NCBI GenBank assembly: GCA_965206395.1
Contig: CBDBJK010000038.1
Location: 434,001 to 498,000 of the forward strand
Source: CBDBJK01 sp965206395
GTDB lineage: Bacteria > Chloroflexota > Dehalococcoidia > Lucifugimonadales > CATOSD01
Length of the DNA stretch: 64,000 bases
Direction: 5' to 3'
In this document: positions 1-10,080 of the stretch, piece after piece
Position numbering within the stretch: the first letter of the stretch is position 1
How the letters are laid out: each line of letters begins with the position of its first letter
Notes under the pieces: model-generated
Databases searched by the model: none
Told to the model about the DNA's origin: nothing
What the model saw: the letters and a program-made list of their open reading frames with translations, nothing else
Translations under genes and position numbers: made by a program

Positions 1-1022
1 AGTTGTGGGTCTCGCTCTGCGATGTCGGCACCTGTCTGGACGACACCGGCACCGACACCAACCGCTTGAAGCAAGTGCATCACCTCTTCGGGGGAATGCT
101 GTAGAGTCCAGGACTCTACTTTGGAGTCCAGTTCGTCGGTGTGACGCGAGCGGGTTAAAGCTGTAGCGAAGCGTTCGTCCTCAGTCCAATTTGGATTGCC
201 CAATGCGCGGGCGAAGGCATTCCATTCGTTATCTGTAAAAACCGTGATCGCCACCCAGCGGTCTTCGCCTTTGCACCGATAGACCCCGTGCGGTGCGCCA
301 TTGCCATGAGGTAGGCGGTTCCCAGAGCGCCGAGGCATCAGCTTGTTGACGCTCAAGTCCAATACCAACGTCTCCATCTGAGAAGACAAGGCCTCGTATT
401 GAGAAAGGTCGATCCATTGACCCTGTCCTGTTCTGGCCCGGTGTATCAAGGCCAGCATCACTGCCTGAGCGCCCGCCATTCCACCAACGGCGTCGCTGTA
501 GGCGCTAGCTGGACCGGAAGGATCCGTGTTTGGGAAGCCGGTAAGCTCTGTTAATCCAGACCAGGCTTGAAGCGTCTGACCGTAGCTGACTCTTTCCTCC
601 CAGGGTCCGGTGCGCCCGAAACCTGACATACTGAGCATGATGATATCGGGCCTAATTTGACGGATACGCTCGTAGTCCATTCCCCAACCCGGCATCACCC
701 GGCCGCTGAAGTTTTCGGCGACGACATCTGAGACAGCCACTAAACGCTGGGCAATCGCTCTGGCCTCGGGAGTCTTCATATTGAGGGAAATAGACAGCTT
801 GCCAGCATTCCAGTTGTGACGTTGTCCCAAACCCCTGGCGGTCCCGGAGGCAGGCCCTCCCACCACCGCTAGGGCATGCTCGGACTCCACTTTGATGACC
901 TCGGCTCCCTGGTCTGCCAAGATGCGCGTGGCAGAAGGGCCAGCATGGATCCAAGTGAAGTCCAGAACTCGCATTCCCCGCAGTGCCAGGTCACCATTTG
1001 GATTCTGACCGAAAAGATTCAT
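1..1022 (-). CDS. CaiB/BaiF (class III) CoA-transferase, catalytic-Asp type, 3' end cut by window
   Basis: Transfers CoA between an acyl-CoA donor and a carboxylic acid in the cytoplasm. The frame is open from an ATG at 1022 (GGAAGG just upstream) to the window edge, giving 340 residues of an expected 400 or so. Visible family features are an N-terminal VLDFTWIHAGP segment with an AEVIKVE strand, and DAVGG with Asp177 placed 25 residues before the end of the TGQGQ motif, as in formyl-CoA transferase Asp169. It lies 62 bp after the Asp-less paralog at 1085-2344, and both follow a GMC oxidoreductase, so they are probably one operon. I infer that it is the active half of a heteromeric enzyme. 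An in-frame TTG lies upstream, but the ATG fits the family better. The substrate cannot be read from the sequence. Confidence 0.9.
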   Translation of the reverse strand, partial: MNLFGQNPNGDLALRGMRVLDFTWIHAGPSATRILADQGAEVIKVESEHALAVVGGPASGTARGLGQRHNWNAGKLSISLNMKTPEARAIAQRLVAVSDVVAENFSGRVMPGWGMDYERIRQIRPDIIMLSMSGFGRTGPWEERVSYGQTLQAWSGLTELTGFPNTDPSGPASAYSDAVGGMAGAQAVMLALIHRARTGQGQWIDLSQYEALSSQMETLVLDLSVNKLMPRRSGNRLPHGNGAPHGVYRCKGEDRWVAITVFTDNEWNAFARALGNPNWTEDERFATALTRSRHTDELDSKVESWTLQHSPEEVMHLLQAVGVGAGVVQTGADIAERDPQ

Positions 1023-1084
1023 TTCTGCCTTCCAAGGCTTGCCGGGCCGAAGTTGCCCCAATTGTTTATCGACTGTACCACGGC

Positions 1085-2344
1085 TTAAATTACCCCCGCT
1101 CTAGTTAACACTTCCAAGTCAGCTGCCGACAGACCCAGGTCGCCTCTATATACCTCAGTGTTATGTTCGCCAACTTTAGGTGCGACATGTCTCAACTGCC
1201 AGGGAGATTGGGTCAGCTTGTACGGGGCACCCGGATAAATCAACGTGGCTGCGTTCTCTGAGTCCTCAATTTCAATGAAATAGCCTCTATCCCTTAACTG
1301 TTCGTTCTCAAGGAGTTCATCCGGAGTCATGACAGGCCCCCAGGGATGATGGCGGGATTGGCCCCATTCGGTAATCTCTTGACGAGTGTGAAGCAACGCC
1401 CAATCCTGGATAAGCTGCTCAATATGCCCTGAGAGTTCACCGCGCAAGATGAATCGGTTGTTGAACTTTTCCTCCAACAAGTCGCCGACCATGCCGTCCA
1501 AGGCCATCCAGGCCCGCAGGTCGTCCCATGCCTTTTGAGTGTTGGTGGTGATGCTCACGTAGCCGTCTTTGCATCGCCAGGTAGCAATGAACTGCCCACC
1601 ATGGCGGAACCCGCAGCGGACAGCCGAAACTCCATCATAGTTATAGGTTGTGTTGACGTGCTCAGTGGTAGCTGCCACCGCCTCTTGCATCGAAACGTCC
1701 ACATACTGGCCCTGGCCTGCTGCCAGTCGGTTGTACAAGGAGAGTAGAATGGCGATAAAAGCCCGATTCGAGGCTGTATGGTACGCTTGGGAACCCCACA
1801 GACGCGTGGGTGGTGTATGAGGCCAACCGGTAACGTACAGGTAACCTCCCATCGCCAAACCTATTAAATCAGAGGCCTTGAAATCTTTATAGGGACCAGT
1901 CTGTCCGAAAGGGGTCAGTGAGGCGTAGACTAGTCCTGGGTTCTCGGGTTCCAGGCGACTGTATCCCAGCCCCAGCGAATCCATGTAGCCCGGGGGGAAG
2001 GTTTCCAGCAAGACGTCAGCACCACAGGCTAACTTGAAGAGAAGTTCAGCACCGTCGGCAGTGGCAATGTCCAGTGTGATGCTGCGTTTGTTGGTGTTAA
2101 AGTGGAGCCAGTAAAGACTGCGATCAAGTGTTACCCGATCGTGCAGAAAAGGCCCGACGCGGCGCATTGGGTCTCCACCAGGTAGCTCGATCTTGATGAC
2201 ATCGGCACCCATGTCGGCCAGCAGCTTGCCGCAATAGACACCCATCGGACCAGACAAATCCAGCACCCGATAGCCAGTCATGGGCTGCTGCTCCAGCTCA
2301 AAAACATTCTGATGCGGCGATTGAAAACCCGCTTGTTCTGTCAT
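1085..2344 (-). CDS. CaiB/BaiF CoA-transferase paralog lacking the catalytic Asp
   Basis: 419-residue class III CoA-transferase fold protein. Family features are YRVLDLSGP near residue 25, ADVIKIE, a DLIGLAMGG segment and the AGQGQ motif before the VDVSMQEA helix. Counting back 25 residues from the end of AGQGQ, the catalytic Asp position holds Tyr188, within GSQAYH. The same QAYH signature occurs in the paralog at 13944-15281. Full length and intact family architecture argue against decay. It precedes the Asp-containing gene at 1-1022, and as I recall the BbsE/BbsF heteromer of toluene degradation also has one subunit without the Asp. I therefore infer a structural or substrate-binding subunit of a heteromeric CoA-transferase. 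ATG start at 2344. Confidence 0.9.
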   Translation of the reverse strand: MTEQAGFQSPHQNVFELEQQPMTGYRVLDLSGPMGVYCGKLLADMGADVIKIELPGGDPMRRVGPFLHDRVTLDRSLYWLHFNTNKRSITLDIATADGAELLFKLACGADVLLETFPPGYMDSLGLGYSRLEPENPGLVYASLTPFGQTGPYKDFKASDLIGLAMGGYLYVTGWPHTPPTRLWGSQAYHTASNRAFIAILLSLYNRLAAGQGQYVDVSMQEAVAATTEHVNTTYNYDGVSAVRCGFRHGGQFIATWRCKDGYVSITTNTQKAWDDLRAWMALDGMVGDLLEEKFNNRFILRGELSGHIEQLIQDWALLHTRQEITEWGQSRHHPWGPVMTPDELLENEQLRDRGYFIEIEDSENAATLIYPGAPYKLTQSPWQLRHVAPKVGEHNTEVYRGDLGLSAADLEVLTRAGVI

Positions 2345-2482
2345 TCAATATATCCCGTGACTCATCGTCAATTCCTGGTCAGTCTACCAGGAATACCAGG
2401 TTTGAGAAACGGCTTGCGTAGGTGGCCGCTACTGAGGCTGAGTCCGGTATAGACCTCGAGGCAACCCTGATAGCGGTGCTTC

Positions 2483-4027
2483 CTACTTTCCCTGCGTGAT
2501 CCAGTCGGCGACACGCTCTCCGATCATGATAGAAGTAGCGTTAGTGTTGGCTCTGATTACATCCGGCATAATCGAAGCGTCGGCCACACGTAGTCCTTCC
2601 AAGCCACGAACCCTGCCGAATTGATCTAATACGGCCATGGGATCCGTGTCTGGCCCCATCTTACAAGTGCCTGAGATGTGGTGGGAAGTACCTACATTAC
2701 GCATGAGCCAATCGTCGAGAGCATCATCCGTTGCAAGATCAGCATCAGTAGGCGTGATCCTCTCTACGATAATGCCCTTGAAGGCTTCATGGTCAGCCAG
2801 TTGTGCACAGAGTCTGATAGCCTTGCGCATGCGTTCGAGGTCCAGCGGTTCGGCAAAGTAGTTATAGTCCAGATACGGCTGCACGTTTGGATCCTTTGAT
2901 GTCAGCCGTAACTCTCCGGAGCCTATGGCAAGCTGCAAACTGGCGCTCAGACCGATATAGTTTCGATCATCGTCAATCTGAACCTGGGCTGGCCGGTGCT
3001 CGCTGGTCATCAACATCGGACTGATCTGCATGTCGTTGCGAATACTGGAACCTTCGACGGTGTAACGGAGGCCCACCTGAATGACCGGTGCCTGGACATC
3101 CGGGCGTTCGCCAGCAGTGTGGAAAAGAACACAGGCGGAAGGATGATCCCGCAGGTTCTGCCCCACACCTGGCAAGTCATGCAGCACGCTAATGCCCAGC
3201 GACCTGAGATGGTGCGCAGGGCCAATACCAGAGAGGAGCAGGAGTTGAGGGGAGCCAATCGCCCCTGCGCTTAATACGATCTGGTCGCCTTCCGCCGTAA
3301 ACACCTCGCCTCCGCTCTCTGCCTCGACTGCCACCGCACGCATACCCTCAAACAAAATTCTTCTCGACATGACGTTCGCCTTGATGGTGAGGTTTAACCG
3401 ATGGCGAGCCGGGTCGAGGTACGCCAGGGCCATGCTGATGCGAACACCCTCTAAAGTATTCCGTGCCCTGGGAGATACTCCCATTGAATCCGGATGATTT
3501 TGATCCGCATCCGCCCGAAATCCCTGTGCCAAACACGCGTCTTCAAACGCCAAGGCATGAGGCATCCACTCATTCCGGGGGTACCTGCGCACCGGGACTG
3601 GGCCGTCAGAGCCGTGGAAGTCCCCACTGAAGTCCAGATCCGTCTCCATCTTTCGAAAATAGGGCAGAACCTTGGTAAAGGCCCACTCGTCGTTGCCGAA
3701 AGCCGCCCAGCTGTCGTAGTCCTCTGGTATTCCCCGGTAGAGGACCTGCCCATTAATGGCGCTTGAACCGCCAGTGGCTTTGCCCCTGGGTATCGTCAGA
3801 TTGGTTTGCTGATCAGTCACTCGAGCCTTATAGTCCCAACTGTGTGGCCCATATGCGGAAAGCCAAACATTGTTGCCTTGCTTCAAGTCTTCGGGTAAGT
3901 GCTCGATATTAGGGTAGTCGGCCCCAGCCTCAAGTAATAGCACAGACCGGCCTGGATCCTCCGACAATCGGCCGGCGAGCGCACATCCCGCTGACCCTGC
4001 TCCGATCACAATTATGTCGTATTTCAT
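2483..4027 (-). CDS. GMC-family FAD oxidoreductase (choline/alcohol dehydrogenase-like)
   Basis: 514-residue flavoprotein that oxidises an alcohol to an aldehyde, substrate unknown. The N-terminus has the dinucleotide motif IGAGSAG followed by LLLEAG. GMC signature 1 appears as TGGSSAINGQVLYRG and signature 2 as GAIGSPQLLLLSGIGP. The C-terminal catalytic pair is the His of TSHHISGTC and the Asn of RANTNATSIM. I chose the ATG at 4027, which begins MKYDIIVIG directly before the FAD motif and has GGGAAAG upstream. The longer open frame to 4111 adds residues unlike the family. It is the first gene of the minus-strand unit with the two CoA-transferases, so alcohol oxidation may feed acid activation. 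Confidence 0.92.
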   Translation of the reverse strand: MKYDIIVIGAGSAGCALAGRLSEDPGRSVLLLEAGADYPNIEHLPEDLKQGNNVWLSAYGPHSWDYKARVTDQQTNLTIPRGKATGGSSAINGQVLYRGIPEDYDSWAAFGNDEWAFTKVLPYFRKMETDLDFSGDFHGSDGPVPVRRYPRNEWMPHALAFEDACLAQGFRADADQNHPDSMGVSPRARNTLEGVRISMALAYLDPARHRLNLTIKANVMSRRILFEGMRAVAVEAESGGEVFTAEGDQIVLSAGAIGSPQLLLLSGIGPAHHLRSLGISVLHDLPGVGQNLRDHPSACVLFHTAGERPDVQAPVIQVGLRYTVEGSSIRNDMQISPMLMTSEHRPAQVQIDDDRNYIGLSASLQLAIGSGELRLTSKDPNVQPYLDYNYFAEPLDLERMRKAIRLCAQLADHEAFKGIIVERITPTDADLATDDALDDWLMRNVGTSHHISGTCKMGPDTDPMAVLDQFGRVRGLEGLRVADASIMPDVIRANTNATSIMIGERVADWITQGK

Positions 4028-4153
4028 GGTGCCGCTTTCCCGTCCTCTCATTCGCAAGTTAATGCAGAATTTCCATCCAATTGGGCATATGCCCCGAGCT
4101 TTCCTGATCAAATAGTCTGCACCCGAAGATGCATCACGTCTGAGTCAGACTAG

Positions 4154-4182
4154 ACGATACCACCTCTTTCTCAAAGGGTCAA
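4154..4182 (-). promoter_or_regulatory. Candidate sigma-70 promoter for the GMC/CoA-transferase unit
   Basis: On the minus strand TTGACC (4182-4177) is separated by 17 bases from TATCGT (4159-4154). Predicted transcription starts near 4147, about 120 nt before the ATG at 4027. Five of six -35 bases and four of six -10 bases match consensus. No experimental support. Confidence 0.4.
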
Positions 4183-4516
4183 ACTCCAGGCGACATTAAC
4201 AATGTGTGCAAACCAATCGATTCGGGTTAAACCGAAGTTTCTAATATCTGTTCAATATCATTAAATCGCGATCATTTGGTCGGTATGGTAATCCCAAGGA
4301 AAATTCCTGACGGCGTTAGTAGCCAGTACAGGATGTCAGATGAGGATTGACGGCATATGCCGAGAGTGTTATCGTTCGCCTCGTCGCAGATGTGACGTTT
4401 TTTCAGTAGCAGGTAATTCCATCTTGGAAATATAGGTTGACATGGGAGATCGCGGTCAATCAATTTTTAAGGCTAGAATGACAATATGAGGCGAAATTAA
4501 GTGCGGCTGGTCGAAG

Positions 4517-4545
4517 TTGACAACATCAGCGAGTGGCCATATGGT
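4517..4545 (+). promoter_or_regulatory. Candidate sigma-70 promoter for the acyl-CoA carboxylase genes
   Basis: A perfect TTGACA (4517-4522) is followed after 17 bases by TATGGT (4540-4545). Predicted transcription would begin near 4552 and give a leader of about 365 nt before the ATG at 4917. The -10 overlaps a CCATATGG palindrome (4537-4544) that could be an operator. Confidence 0.4.
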
Positions 4546-4916
4546 CTATGTTATTATAGGACGGTGTCTTTTCGGAAGCACTCGAATCCATATGGGAAAT
4601 ATCGGCTAACTTTCTGTCCCATCTATTTTGACAGCCTATAGTGGCGAGGGTAGGGGAGCGCAGCGAGCCACGTCAGACGGCCTCTTTCGCGGCGTAATCA
4701 TGAGCGTCGCGAGGATTGATTCGAGTGGCCGCTTTAAAGTCACGTATCGCTTTTTCGAACGATACCAGTATAGCGTGTGCATCGTCTCTGGTTGTCCAAC
4801 CTCGCTAAAAGCTATAGAGTTGCCAGAAACCATCGAATGGATTTCGTAACCGGATGCCCATTCGGTCACGGGAATACCTGATACTTGATAGATAATAGAT
4901 ATAGGAGCGTAACGAC

Positions 4917-6479
4917 ATGGTGTGGCAGAAAGAGATAGATGAACTTAAAATACGGCTGGAGATGGCCCAGAGGATGGGCGGAGAAGAGGGAGTCTCCAGG
5001 CAGCATGCCAACGGAAAGCTAACGGTAAGGGAACGGATCAAGGCGCTTGCGGATCCTGGTTCCTTCAAAGAGCTGTCGGCGCTGGCGGGAAGCGCCCGTT
5101 ATGAGAATAATGAATTGATCGATGTTGTCCTTTATCCGAGGGTGATCGGCACGTCGACCATCAATGGTTTGCGCGTGATTCTCGACGGAGGCGACTTCAC
5201 GGTTCGCGGCGGCGCTGGTGAGCGGGGCCACGGCAGCAAGCCGAATGCACTGAAATACGCCGTTCAGTGGAGGCTGCCCTTGATCAGGCTGCTTGACGCG
5301 GTCGGGGGAAGCGTTAGGACGTTCGAGCAGTTGGGCAGGACATATCTTCCTGACGGCCCCGGAACCACCCTTGACGTGGAGCTGCTGAATCAGGTGCCGG
5401 TCGTATCCGCTGTCATGGGCTCTGTCGCAGGCCTTCCCGCCATCGAAGCGTGCCTGTGCCACTTCAACGTCATGGTGAAGGGAACCAGCCAGGTGTTTGC
5501 GGGTGGCCCGCCCGTAGTTAAGGCAGCCCTTGGATACGACATAACAAAGGAGGACCTGGGTGATCACCGAAGCCAGGTCTTCAAGTCCGGCGTCATCGAC
5601 AATCTGGCTGATTCAGAAGAAGAGGCTTTCGAGATGATTCGGCGGTTCCTGAGCTTCATGCCCTCAAGCGTGTGGAAGAAGGCCGAAAGGATCGAGACCG
5701 GAGACGACCCAGAGCGCCGTGATGAGGAGCTGCTGTCGATCATACCCCGGGACACAAAGAAGAGGTACGACCCGTACAAAATACTGGAGCACGTACTCGA
5801 CAGGGATTCGTTTTTCGAGATAGCTCCTTATTACGGCAAGGCCCGTATCACCGGACTGGCCCGTGCCAATGGCTATCCGATTGGCGTGATGATCAACAAC
5901 CCCAACCACCTGGGGGGTTCAACCGACGGAGCAGCAGGCGAGAAGGCGATGCGCCTCTGGAGCCTGTGTGATACGTTCCATCTTCCGGTCGTCTCTTTTG
6001 TGGACGAGCCTGGCTTCATGGTGGGCGCGGACGCTCAGGATAAAGGCATCGTAAGAGCGGGGGCGAGGATGGTCATAGCGCAGTGCCGAAGCCAGAGTCC
6101 CTGGATAAGCTTTTACATGAAGCAGGCCTACGGGGTGGCCGGACAGACGCACTACCGCCCCACAGGTATGTACCAACGCTACGCATGGCCGTCAGGAAAA
6201 TGGGGGTCGATGCACATCGAAGGCGGCGTTTCGGCGGCATACCGGAGAGATATCGCCTCATCGGACGATCCGGAGGCGCGGGAGCGGGAGATTGAGGCGA
6301 GGCTGAATGCCATGGCCTCTCCCTTCAGAGCTGCGGAAGCGACCGGAGGTGGGGGCGGTCACGGGCTCGACATAATCGACCCGCGTGACACTAGGTCGCT
6401 GCTCTGCGACTTCGTTGATATGGCACAGGATATGCTCGACACGCAACTCGGTCCGCCCATGTACCCATACATGCCCTGA
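4917..6479 (+). CDS. Acyl-CoA carboxylase carboxyltransferase (beta) subunit
   Basis: 520-residue carboxyltransferase that moves CO2 from carboxybiotin to an acyl-CoA such as propionyl-CoA or methylcrotonyl-CoA, or runs the decarboxylase reaction in reverse. The N-terminal half contains HANGKLTVRERI and FTVRGGAGERGHG. The C-terminal half contains NNPNHLGGSTDGAA, the VDEPGFMVG stretch and FYMKQAYGVAG, as in PccB/MmdA proteins. The start has AGGAG nine bases upstream. It sits 114 bp before a fused BC-BCCP-CT gene and has no separate biotin carboxylase beside it. It may borrow the BC-BCCP part of that neighbour or work with subunits encoded elsewhere. Exact acyl substrate unknown. Confidence 0.9.
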   Translation: MVWQKEIDELKIRLEMAQRMGGEEGVSRQHANGKLTVRERIKALADPGSFKELSALAGSARYENNELIDVVLYPRVIGTSTINGLRVILDGGDFTVRGGAGERGHGSKPNALKYAVQWRLPLIRLLDAVGGSVRTFEQLGRTYLPDGPGTTLDVELLNQVPVVSAVMGSVAGLPAIEACLCHFNVMVKGTSQVFAGGPPVVKAALGYDITKEDLGDHRSQVFKSGVIDNLADSEEEAFEMIRRFLSFMPSSVWKKAERIETGDDPERRDEELLSIIPRDTKKRYDPYKILEHVLDRDSFFEIAPYYGKARITGLARANGYPIGVMINNPNHLGGSTDGAAGEKAMRLWSLCDTFHLPVVSFVDEPGFMVGADAQDKGIVRAGARMVIAQCRSQSPWISFYMKQAYGVAGQTHYRPTGMYQRYAWPSGKWGSMHIEGGVSAAYRRDIASSDDPEAREREIEARLNAMASPFRAAEATGGGGGHGLDIIDPRDTRSLLCDFVDMAQDMLDTQLGPPMYPYMP

Positions 6480-6593
6480 GTGGTACATTGCAAGTGATTG
6501 AAAAGCAAAAAGATAGACGAGACCTGAATATCAATCCATGGTCAATATCTTGATCACGGGTACGATTTACGAAATGGAAAGGCACAATTATTA

Positions 6594-9500
6594 ATGGGTT
6601 TTCAAAGTATTTTGATAGCAAACCGTGGTGAGATAGCAATTCGAATCATGCGAGCGGCAAGCGACCTTGATATTCGCACCGTAGCCGTGTATTCAGAAGA
6701 CGATTCGGACTCACTTCATAGGACAGTCGCCGACCATGCGTATGCCCTTGAGGGACGTGGCGTGTCGGCTTACCTGGACATGGACGGAATAATCGAAGCG
6801 GCAAAAGAGAGCAACTGTGACGCTATTCATCCCGGGTATGGATTCCTTGCTGAGAATGCGGCATTTGCCAGAAAGTGTGCCGAAAACGGGATCGTATTGA
6901 TTGGTCCCAATATTGAACACCTAGAACTCTTTGGCGACAAAGGTCGGGCACGAGCAGCAGCGACTGACGCCGATGTGCCAATACTCAAAGGAACTGATAA
7001 ATCCGTGTCGCTCGAAGAGGCCCAAGAATTTTATGCCTCGCTTGGCAGCAATGCAGGAATGATGATTAAGGCAGTCGCAGGTGGTGGCGGACGCGGCTCG
7101 CGAGCCGTGACAGATGAAGCCGACATCGAAGATGCCTACAACCGATGCAAATCCGAGGCGACCAGCGCATTTGGAAATGGCGAGTTGTATGTTGAGGAAC
7201 GCATTGAGCATGCGCGACACATTGAGGTCCAGATTCTTGGTGATAAGAACGGTGAGATTGTGCACCTCGGTGAGCGAGAATGCAGCGTCCAACGTAGATA
7301 TCAGAAGATCGTGGAGATCGCGCCCGCACCACATCTCTCGGAACTACTCCGAGCAGATATTATCGATGCCGCACAGCGCCTCGCCAAGAGTGTTAACTAT
7401 TCGAACCTTGGTACCTTTGAGTTTCTCGTCAACACCAGCACTGCCAATGACGAAGACACCTTTTTCTTTATTGAGACTAATGCCCGTTTGCAAGTTGAAC
7501 ACACCGTTACAGAAGCGGTTACCGGCGTGGATATCGTGCAGGCACAAATCCAACTCGCAGAAGGTGCCTCGCTCACAGATATTGGTCTAGATGGCCCGAA
7601 CATCAGCGCCCCACGTGGATTTGCGATTCAGACCCGAATTAATATGGAAACCATGATGGAAGACGGCACAGTCAGACCTGCCGGAGGAACTCTCAGGTCA
7701 TACGAGGCTCCGAATGGCCCAGGTGTACGGACGGATGGATTTGGCTACGCAGGCTACACCACAAGTCCTTCTTTTGATTCGCTGCTTGCCAAGGTTATCA
7801 CGCACTCCCCAACTCCAAAGTTCGAGACAGTTGTTCGGCGATCTTTGCGGGCGCTTGCTGAATTCCGAATAGAGGGTATCAACACCAATATCCCATTCCT
7901 GAAAAATGTCCTCAATCACCCGGACTTCATTGATGGGTCTGTACATACGCGATGGGTGGATGAGCAGATCGCAACTCTCGCACAGGTTGATTCGTCGATT
8001 GCGCCCAGGAGATGGGTTGAAAGTACCGCTGGTCCGATCGCAAGCGGTTTGACTGGGCAGGCAAGCCCCTTGACAGGAACAGCACCTGTGATGGTGGATA
8101 CCTCTGATCCACTGGCTCTGTTTGATTATGACCGTCAGGTAAAAGACGCACAGTCATCTGAAGAGCTAGCTGAAAATGAATCACCAAGTTTAATCGGCCC
8201 CGACGGTTCGGTAGGATTAGCGGCACCCATTCAGGGCACGATCATTCTAATCACGGTCGATGAAGGTGATGAAATACGTATTGGTCAAGAATTCATGATT
8301 ATGGAAGCCATGAAAATGGAGCATGTCATCAAGGCCGACACTCCGGGAATAATCAAGAAAATCAATGTTGCACCAGGTGACATCGTAGTCGAAGGCCATC
8401 CCCTGATATTTGTTGAGGAAGCCGACTTAGGTGAAGCGGTTATGAAAGCCGAGGACGCAATTGATCTCGACTACATCAGGCCAGACCTTGCGCAAGCTTA
8501 TGCTCGACATGCATATACGCTAGATGAGAACAGGCCTGAAGCCGTCGCTAAACGGTACGCCCGCGGATTCAGAATGCCCAGGGAAAATATCGCTCAACTA
8601 GTGGATGAGGGAACCTTCAAAGAATACGGGTCACTTGTCGTCGCCCGTCAACATCAACGTCAGACTGATGAAGAGCTTAGAAAAAATACGCCAGCCGATG
8701 GACTCGTTGCGGGCATTGGCTCGGTGAACGGAAAGCATTTCTCCCCTGATCGTGCCCGCACCATGGTCATCTCTTATGACTACACGGTACTTGCAGGGAC
8801 GCAGGGAGGACGGAATCACTATAAACAAGACAGAATGTTCGACCTGGCTGAACGATTCAAGATTCCACTGGTCTTCTTCACAGAAGGTGGAGGGGGCCGT
8901 CCGGGTGACGATAGAACTGGACCGGGAGTTGCCTTCGACACCCGCACATTTACAAAATTCTCTCAACTGAGCGGCTGGATTCCGTTGATTGGAGTGACCA
9001 ACGGTCGTTGCTTTGCAGGAAATACGGCCCTCCTCGCCTGCTGCGATGTCATCATCGCGACTGAAGGGTCGACTATCGCGATGGGTGGCCCTGCCATGGT
9101 GGAAAGTGGCGGCCTTGGAGTCTACACACCTGAGGAACTTGGCCCCATGTCGTTTCAGGTTCCGAATGGGGTTGTGGACATCCTGGTCAAAGATGAAGAA
9201 GAGGCCGTTGAGACGGCGAAAAAATACCTCTCTTACTTTCAGGGGCCCATCGATGAATGGGAAGCAAACGATCAACGAAAACTCCGCCACATTGTCCCAG
9301 AAAACAGGATGCGCCTGTATGACATGCGGGAAATCATCGACACAATCGCGGACAAAGATTCGGTCCTCGAAATACGAGAGAAATTCGGAATCGGTGTCAT
9401 CACGGCCTTTATACGAGTCGAAGGGAAGCCGATGGGGGTAATTGCCAATAATCCGCATCACATCGCGGGCGCCATCGATTCCGACGGAGCTGATAAGGGT

Positions 9501-10031
9501 GCGCGGTTTGTTCAGCTTTGTGACGCCTTCGATATTCCCATCTTCAGTCTCATGGACTGTCCCGGAATGATGGTTGGGCCAGATGTCGAATCCACCGCTC
9601 TCGTCAGACATTGCGTTCGGATGTTCAACGCTGGTGCGAATGTCACAACGCCTATGTTCGTAACAGTGGTCCGAAAGGCTTACGGTTTGGGTGCGCAAGC
9701 AATGTGTGGAGCGAGTTCATTTATGGGATTCTTCTCTGTAGCCTGGCCTACTGCTGAATTTGCAGGCATGGCGATTGAGGGGTCGGTCAAACTAGGATAC
9801 AGAAAAGAACTCGAGGCCATTGAAGATCCCAAGGAGAGACTCGCAGAATACCAACGGCGCGTCGACCGGGCTTATGAAAATGCGAAGGCAGTCAACGCAA
9901 GCGCTGGGTTCGGCATCGATGATGTCATAGACCCGGCTGATACGCGGTCATGGCTTGTCATGGGACTTAACAGCGTACCTCCGACACCGGAACGAACTGT
10001 GAAAAAATATCCCTATATTGACACCTGGTAA
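6594..10031 (+). CDS. Single-chain acyl-CoA carboxylase (biotin carboxylase + BCCP + carboxyltransferase)
   Basis: 1145-residue multidomain enzyme. Residues 1 to about 450 are biotin carboxylase, with ANRGEIAIRI, HPGYGFLAEN, the ATP-grasp loop GGGGRGSR and ETNARLQVEHTVTE. The biotinyl domain is centred on EAMKMEH with the biotinylated lysine at K574. From about residue 650 to the end is a carboxyltransferase, including GGGGRPGDD, DCPGMMVGP and RKAYGLGAQAM. The order BC-BCCP-CT in one chain matches the long-chain acyl-CoA carboxylase described from mycobacteria and differs from the usual two-subunit enzymes. The coding sequence is visibly richer in A and T than the preceding gene, a possible sign of separate origin. 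The Shine-Dalgarno (GGAAAGG) is about 11 bases from the ATG. Confidence 0.92.
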   Translation: MGFQSILIANRGEIAIRIMRAASDLDIRTVAVYSEDDSDSLHRTVADHAYALEGRGVSAYLDMDGIIEAAKESNCDAIHPGYGFLAENAAFARKCAENGIVLIGPNIEHLELFGDKGRARAAATDADVPILKGTDKSVSLEEAQEFYASLGSNAGMMIKAVAGGGGRGSRAVTDEADIEDAYNRCKSEATSAFGNGELYVEERIEHARHIEVQILGDKNGEIVHLGERECSVQRRYQKIVEIAPAPHLSELLRADIIDAAQRLAKSVNYSNLGTFEFLVNTSTANDEDTFFFIETNARLQVEHTVTEAVTGVDIVQAQIQLAEGASLTDIGLDGPNISAPRGFAIQTRINMETMMEDGTVRPAGGTLRSYEAPNGPGVRTDGFGYAGYTTSPSFDSLLAKVITHSPTPKFETVVRRSLRALAEFRIEGINTNIPFLKNVLNHPDFIDGSVHTRWVDEQIATLAQVDSSIAPRRWVESTAGPIASGLTGQASPLTGTAPVMVDTSDPLALFDYDRQVKDAQSSEELAENESPSLIGPDGSVGLAAPIQGTIILITVDEGDEIRIGQEFMIMEAMKMEHVIKADTPGIIKKINVAPGDIVVEGHPLIFVEEADLGEAVMKAEDAIDLDYIRPDLAQAYARHAYTLDENRPEAVAKRYARGFRMPRENIAQLVDEGTFKEYGSLVVARQHQRQTDEELRKNTPADGLVAGIGSVNGKHFSPDRARTMVISYDYTVLAGTQGGRNHYKQDRMFDLAERFKIPLVFFTEGGGGRPGDDRTGPGVAFDTRTFTKFSQLSGWIPLIGVTNGRCFAGNTALLACCDVIIATEGSTIAMGGPAMVESGGLGVYTPEELGPMSFQVPNGVVDILVKDEEEAVETAKKYLSYFQGPIDEWEANDQRKLRHIVPENRMRLYDMREIIDTIADKDSVLEIREKFGIGVITAFIRVEGKPMGVIANNPHHIAGAIDSDGADKGARFVQLCDAFDIPIFSLMDCPGMMVGPDVESTALVRHCVRMFNAGANVTTPMFVTVVRKAYGLGAQAMCGASSFMGFFSVAWPTAEFAGMAIEGSVKLGYRKELEAIEDPKERLAEYQRRVDRAYENAKAVNASAGFGIDDVIDPADTRSWLVMGLNSVPPTPERTVKKYPYIDTW

Positions 10032-10080
10032 TATGTTCAATTACAAAGCCCGTAACGGGGGACTCAACCACTGTCTGACA

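Larger units (their letters stand above)
4028..4916. other. Long divergent intergenic region (889 bp)
   Basis: Lies between the minus-strand GMC gene and the plus-strand carboxylase genes. It holds one candidate promoter in each direction and a CCATATGG palindrome at 4537-4544. The short open frames here lack ribosome binding sites and resemble nothing I recognise. The plus-strand leader from the predicted start to 4917 would be about 365 nt, long enough for a structured leader, but I could not fold one with confidence. Confidence 0.5.

Noticed and set aside
4272..4869. Small open frames in the long intergenic region
   Set aside because: No ribosome binding sites, no recognisable sequence, and they overlap one another on both strands.
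8631..9698. Long minus-strand open frame opposite the carboxylase
   Set aside because: It is a shadow of the carboxyltransferase domain, with no family resemblance and no ribosome binding site.
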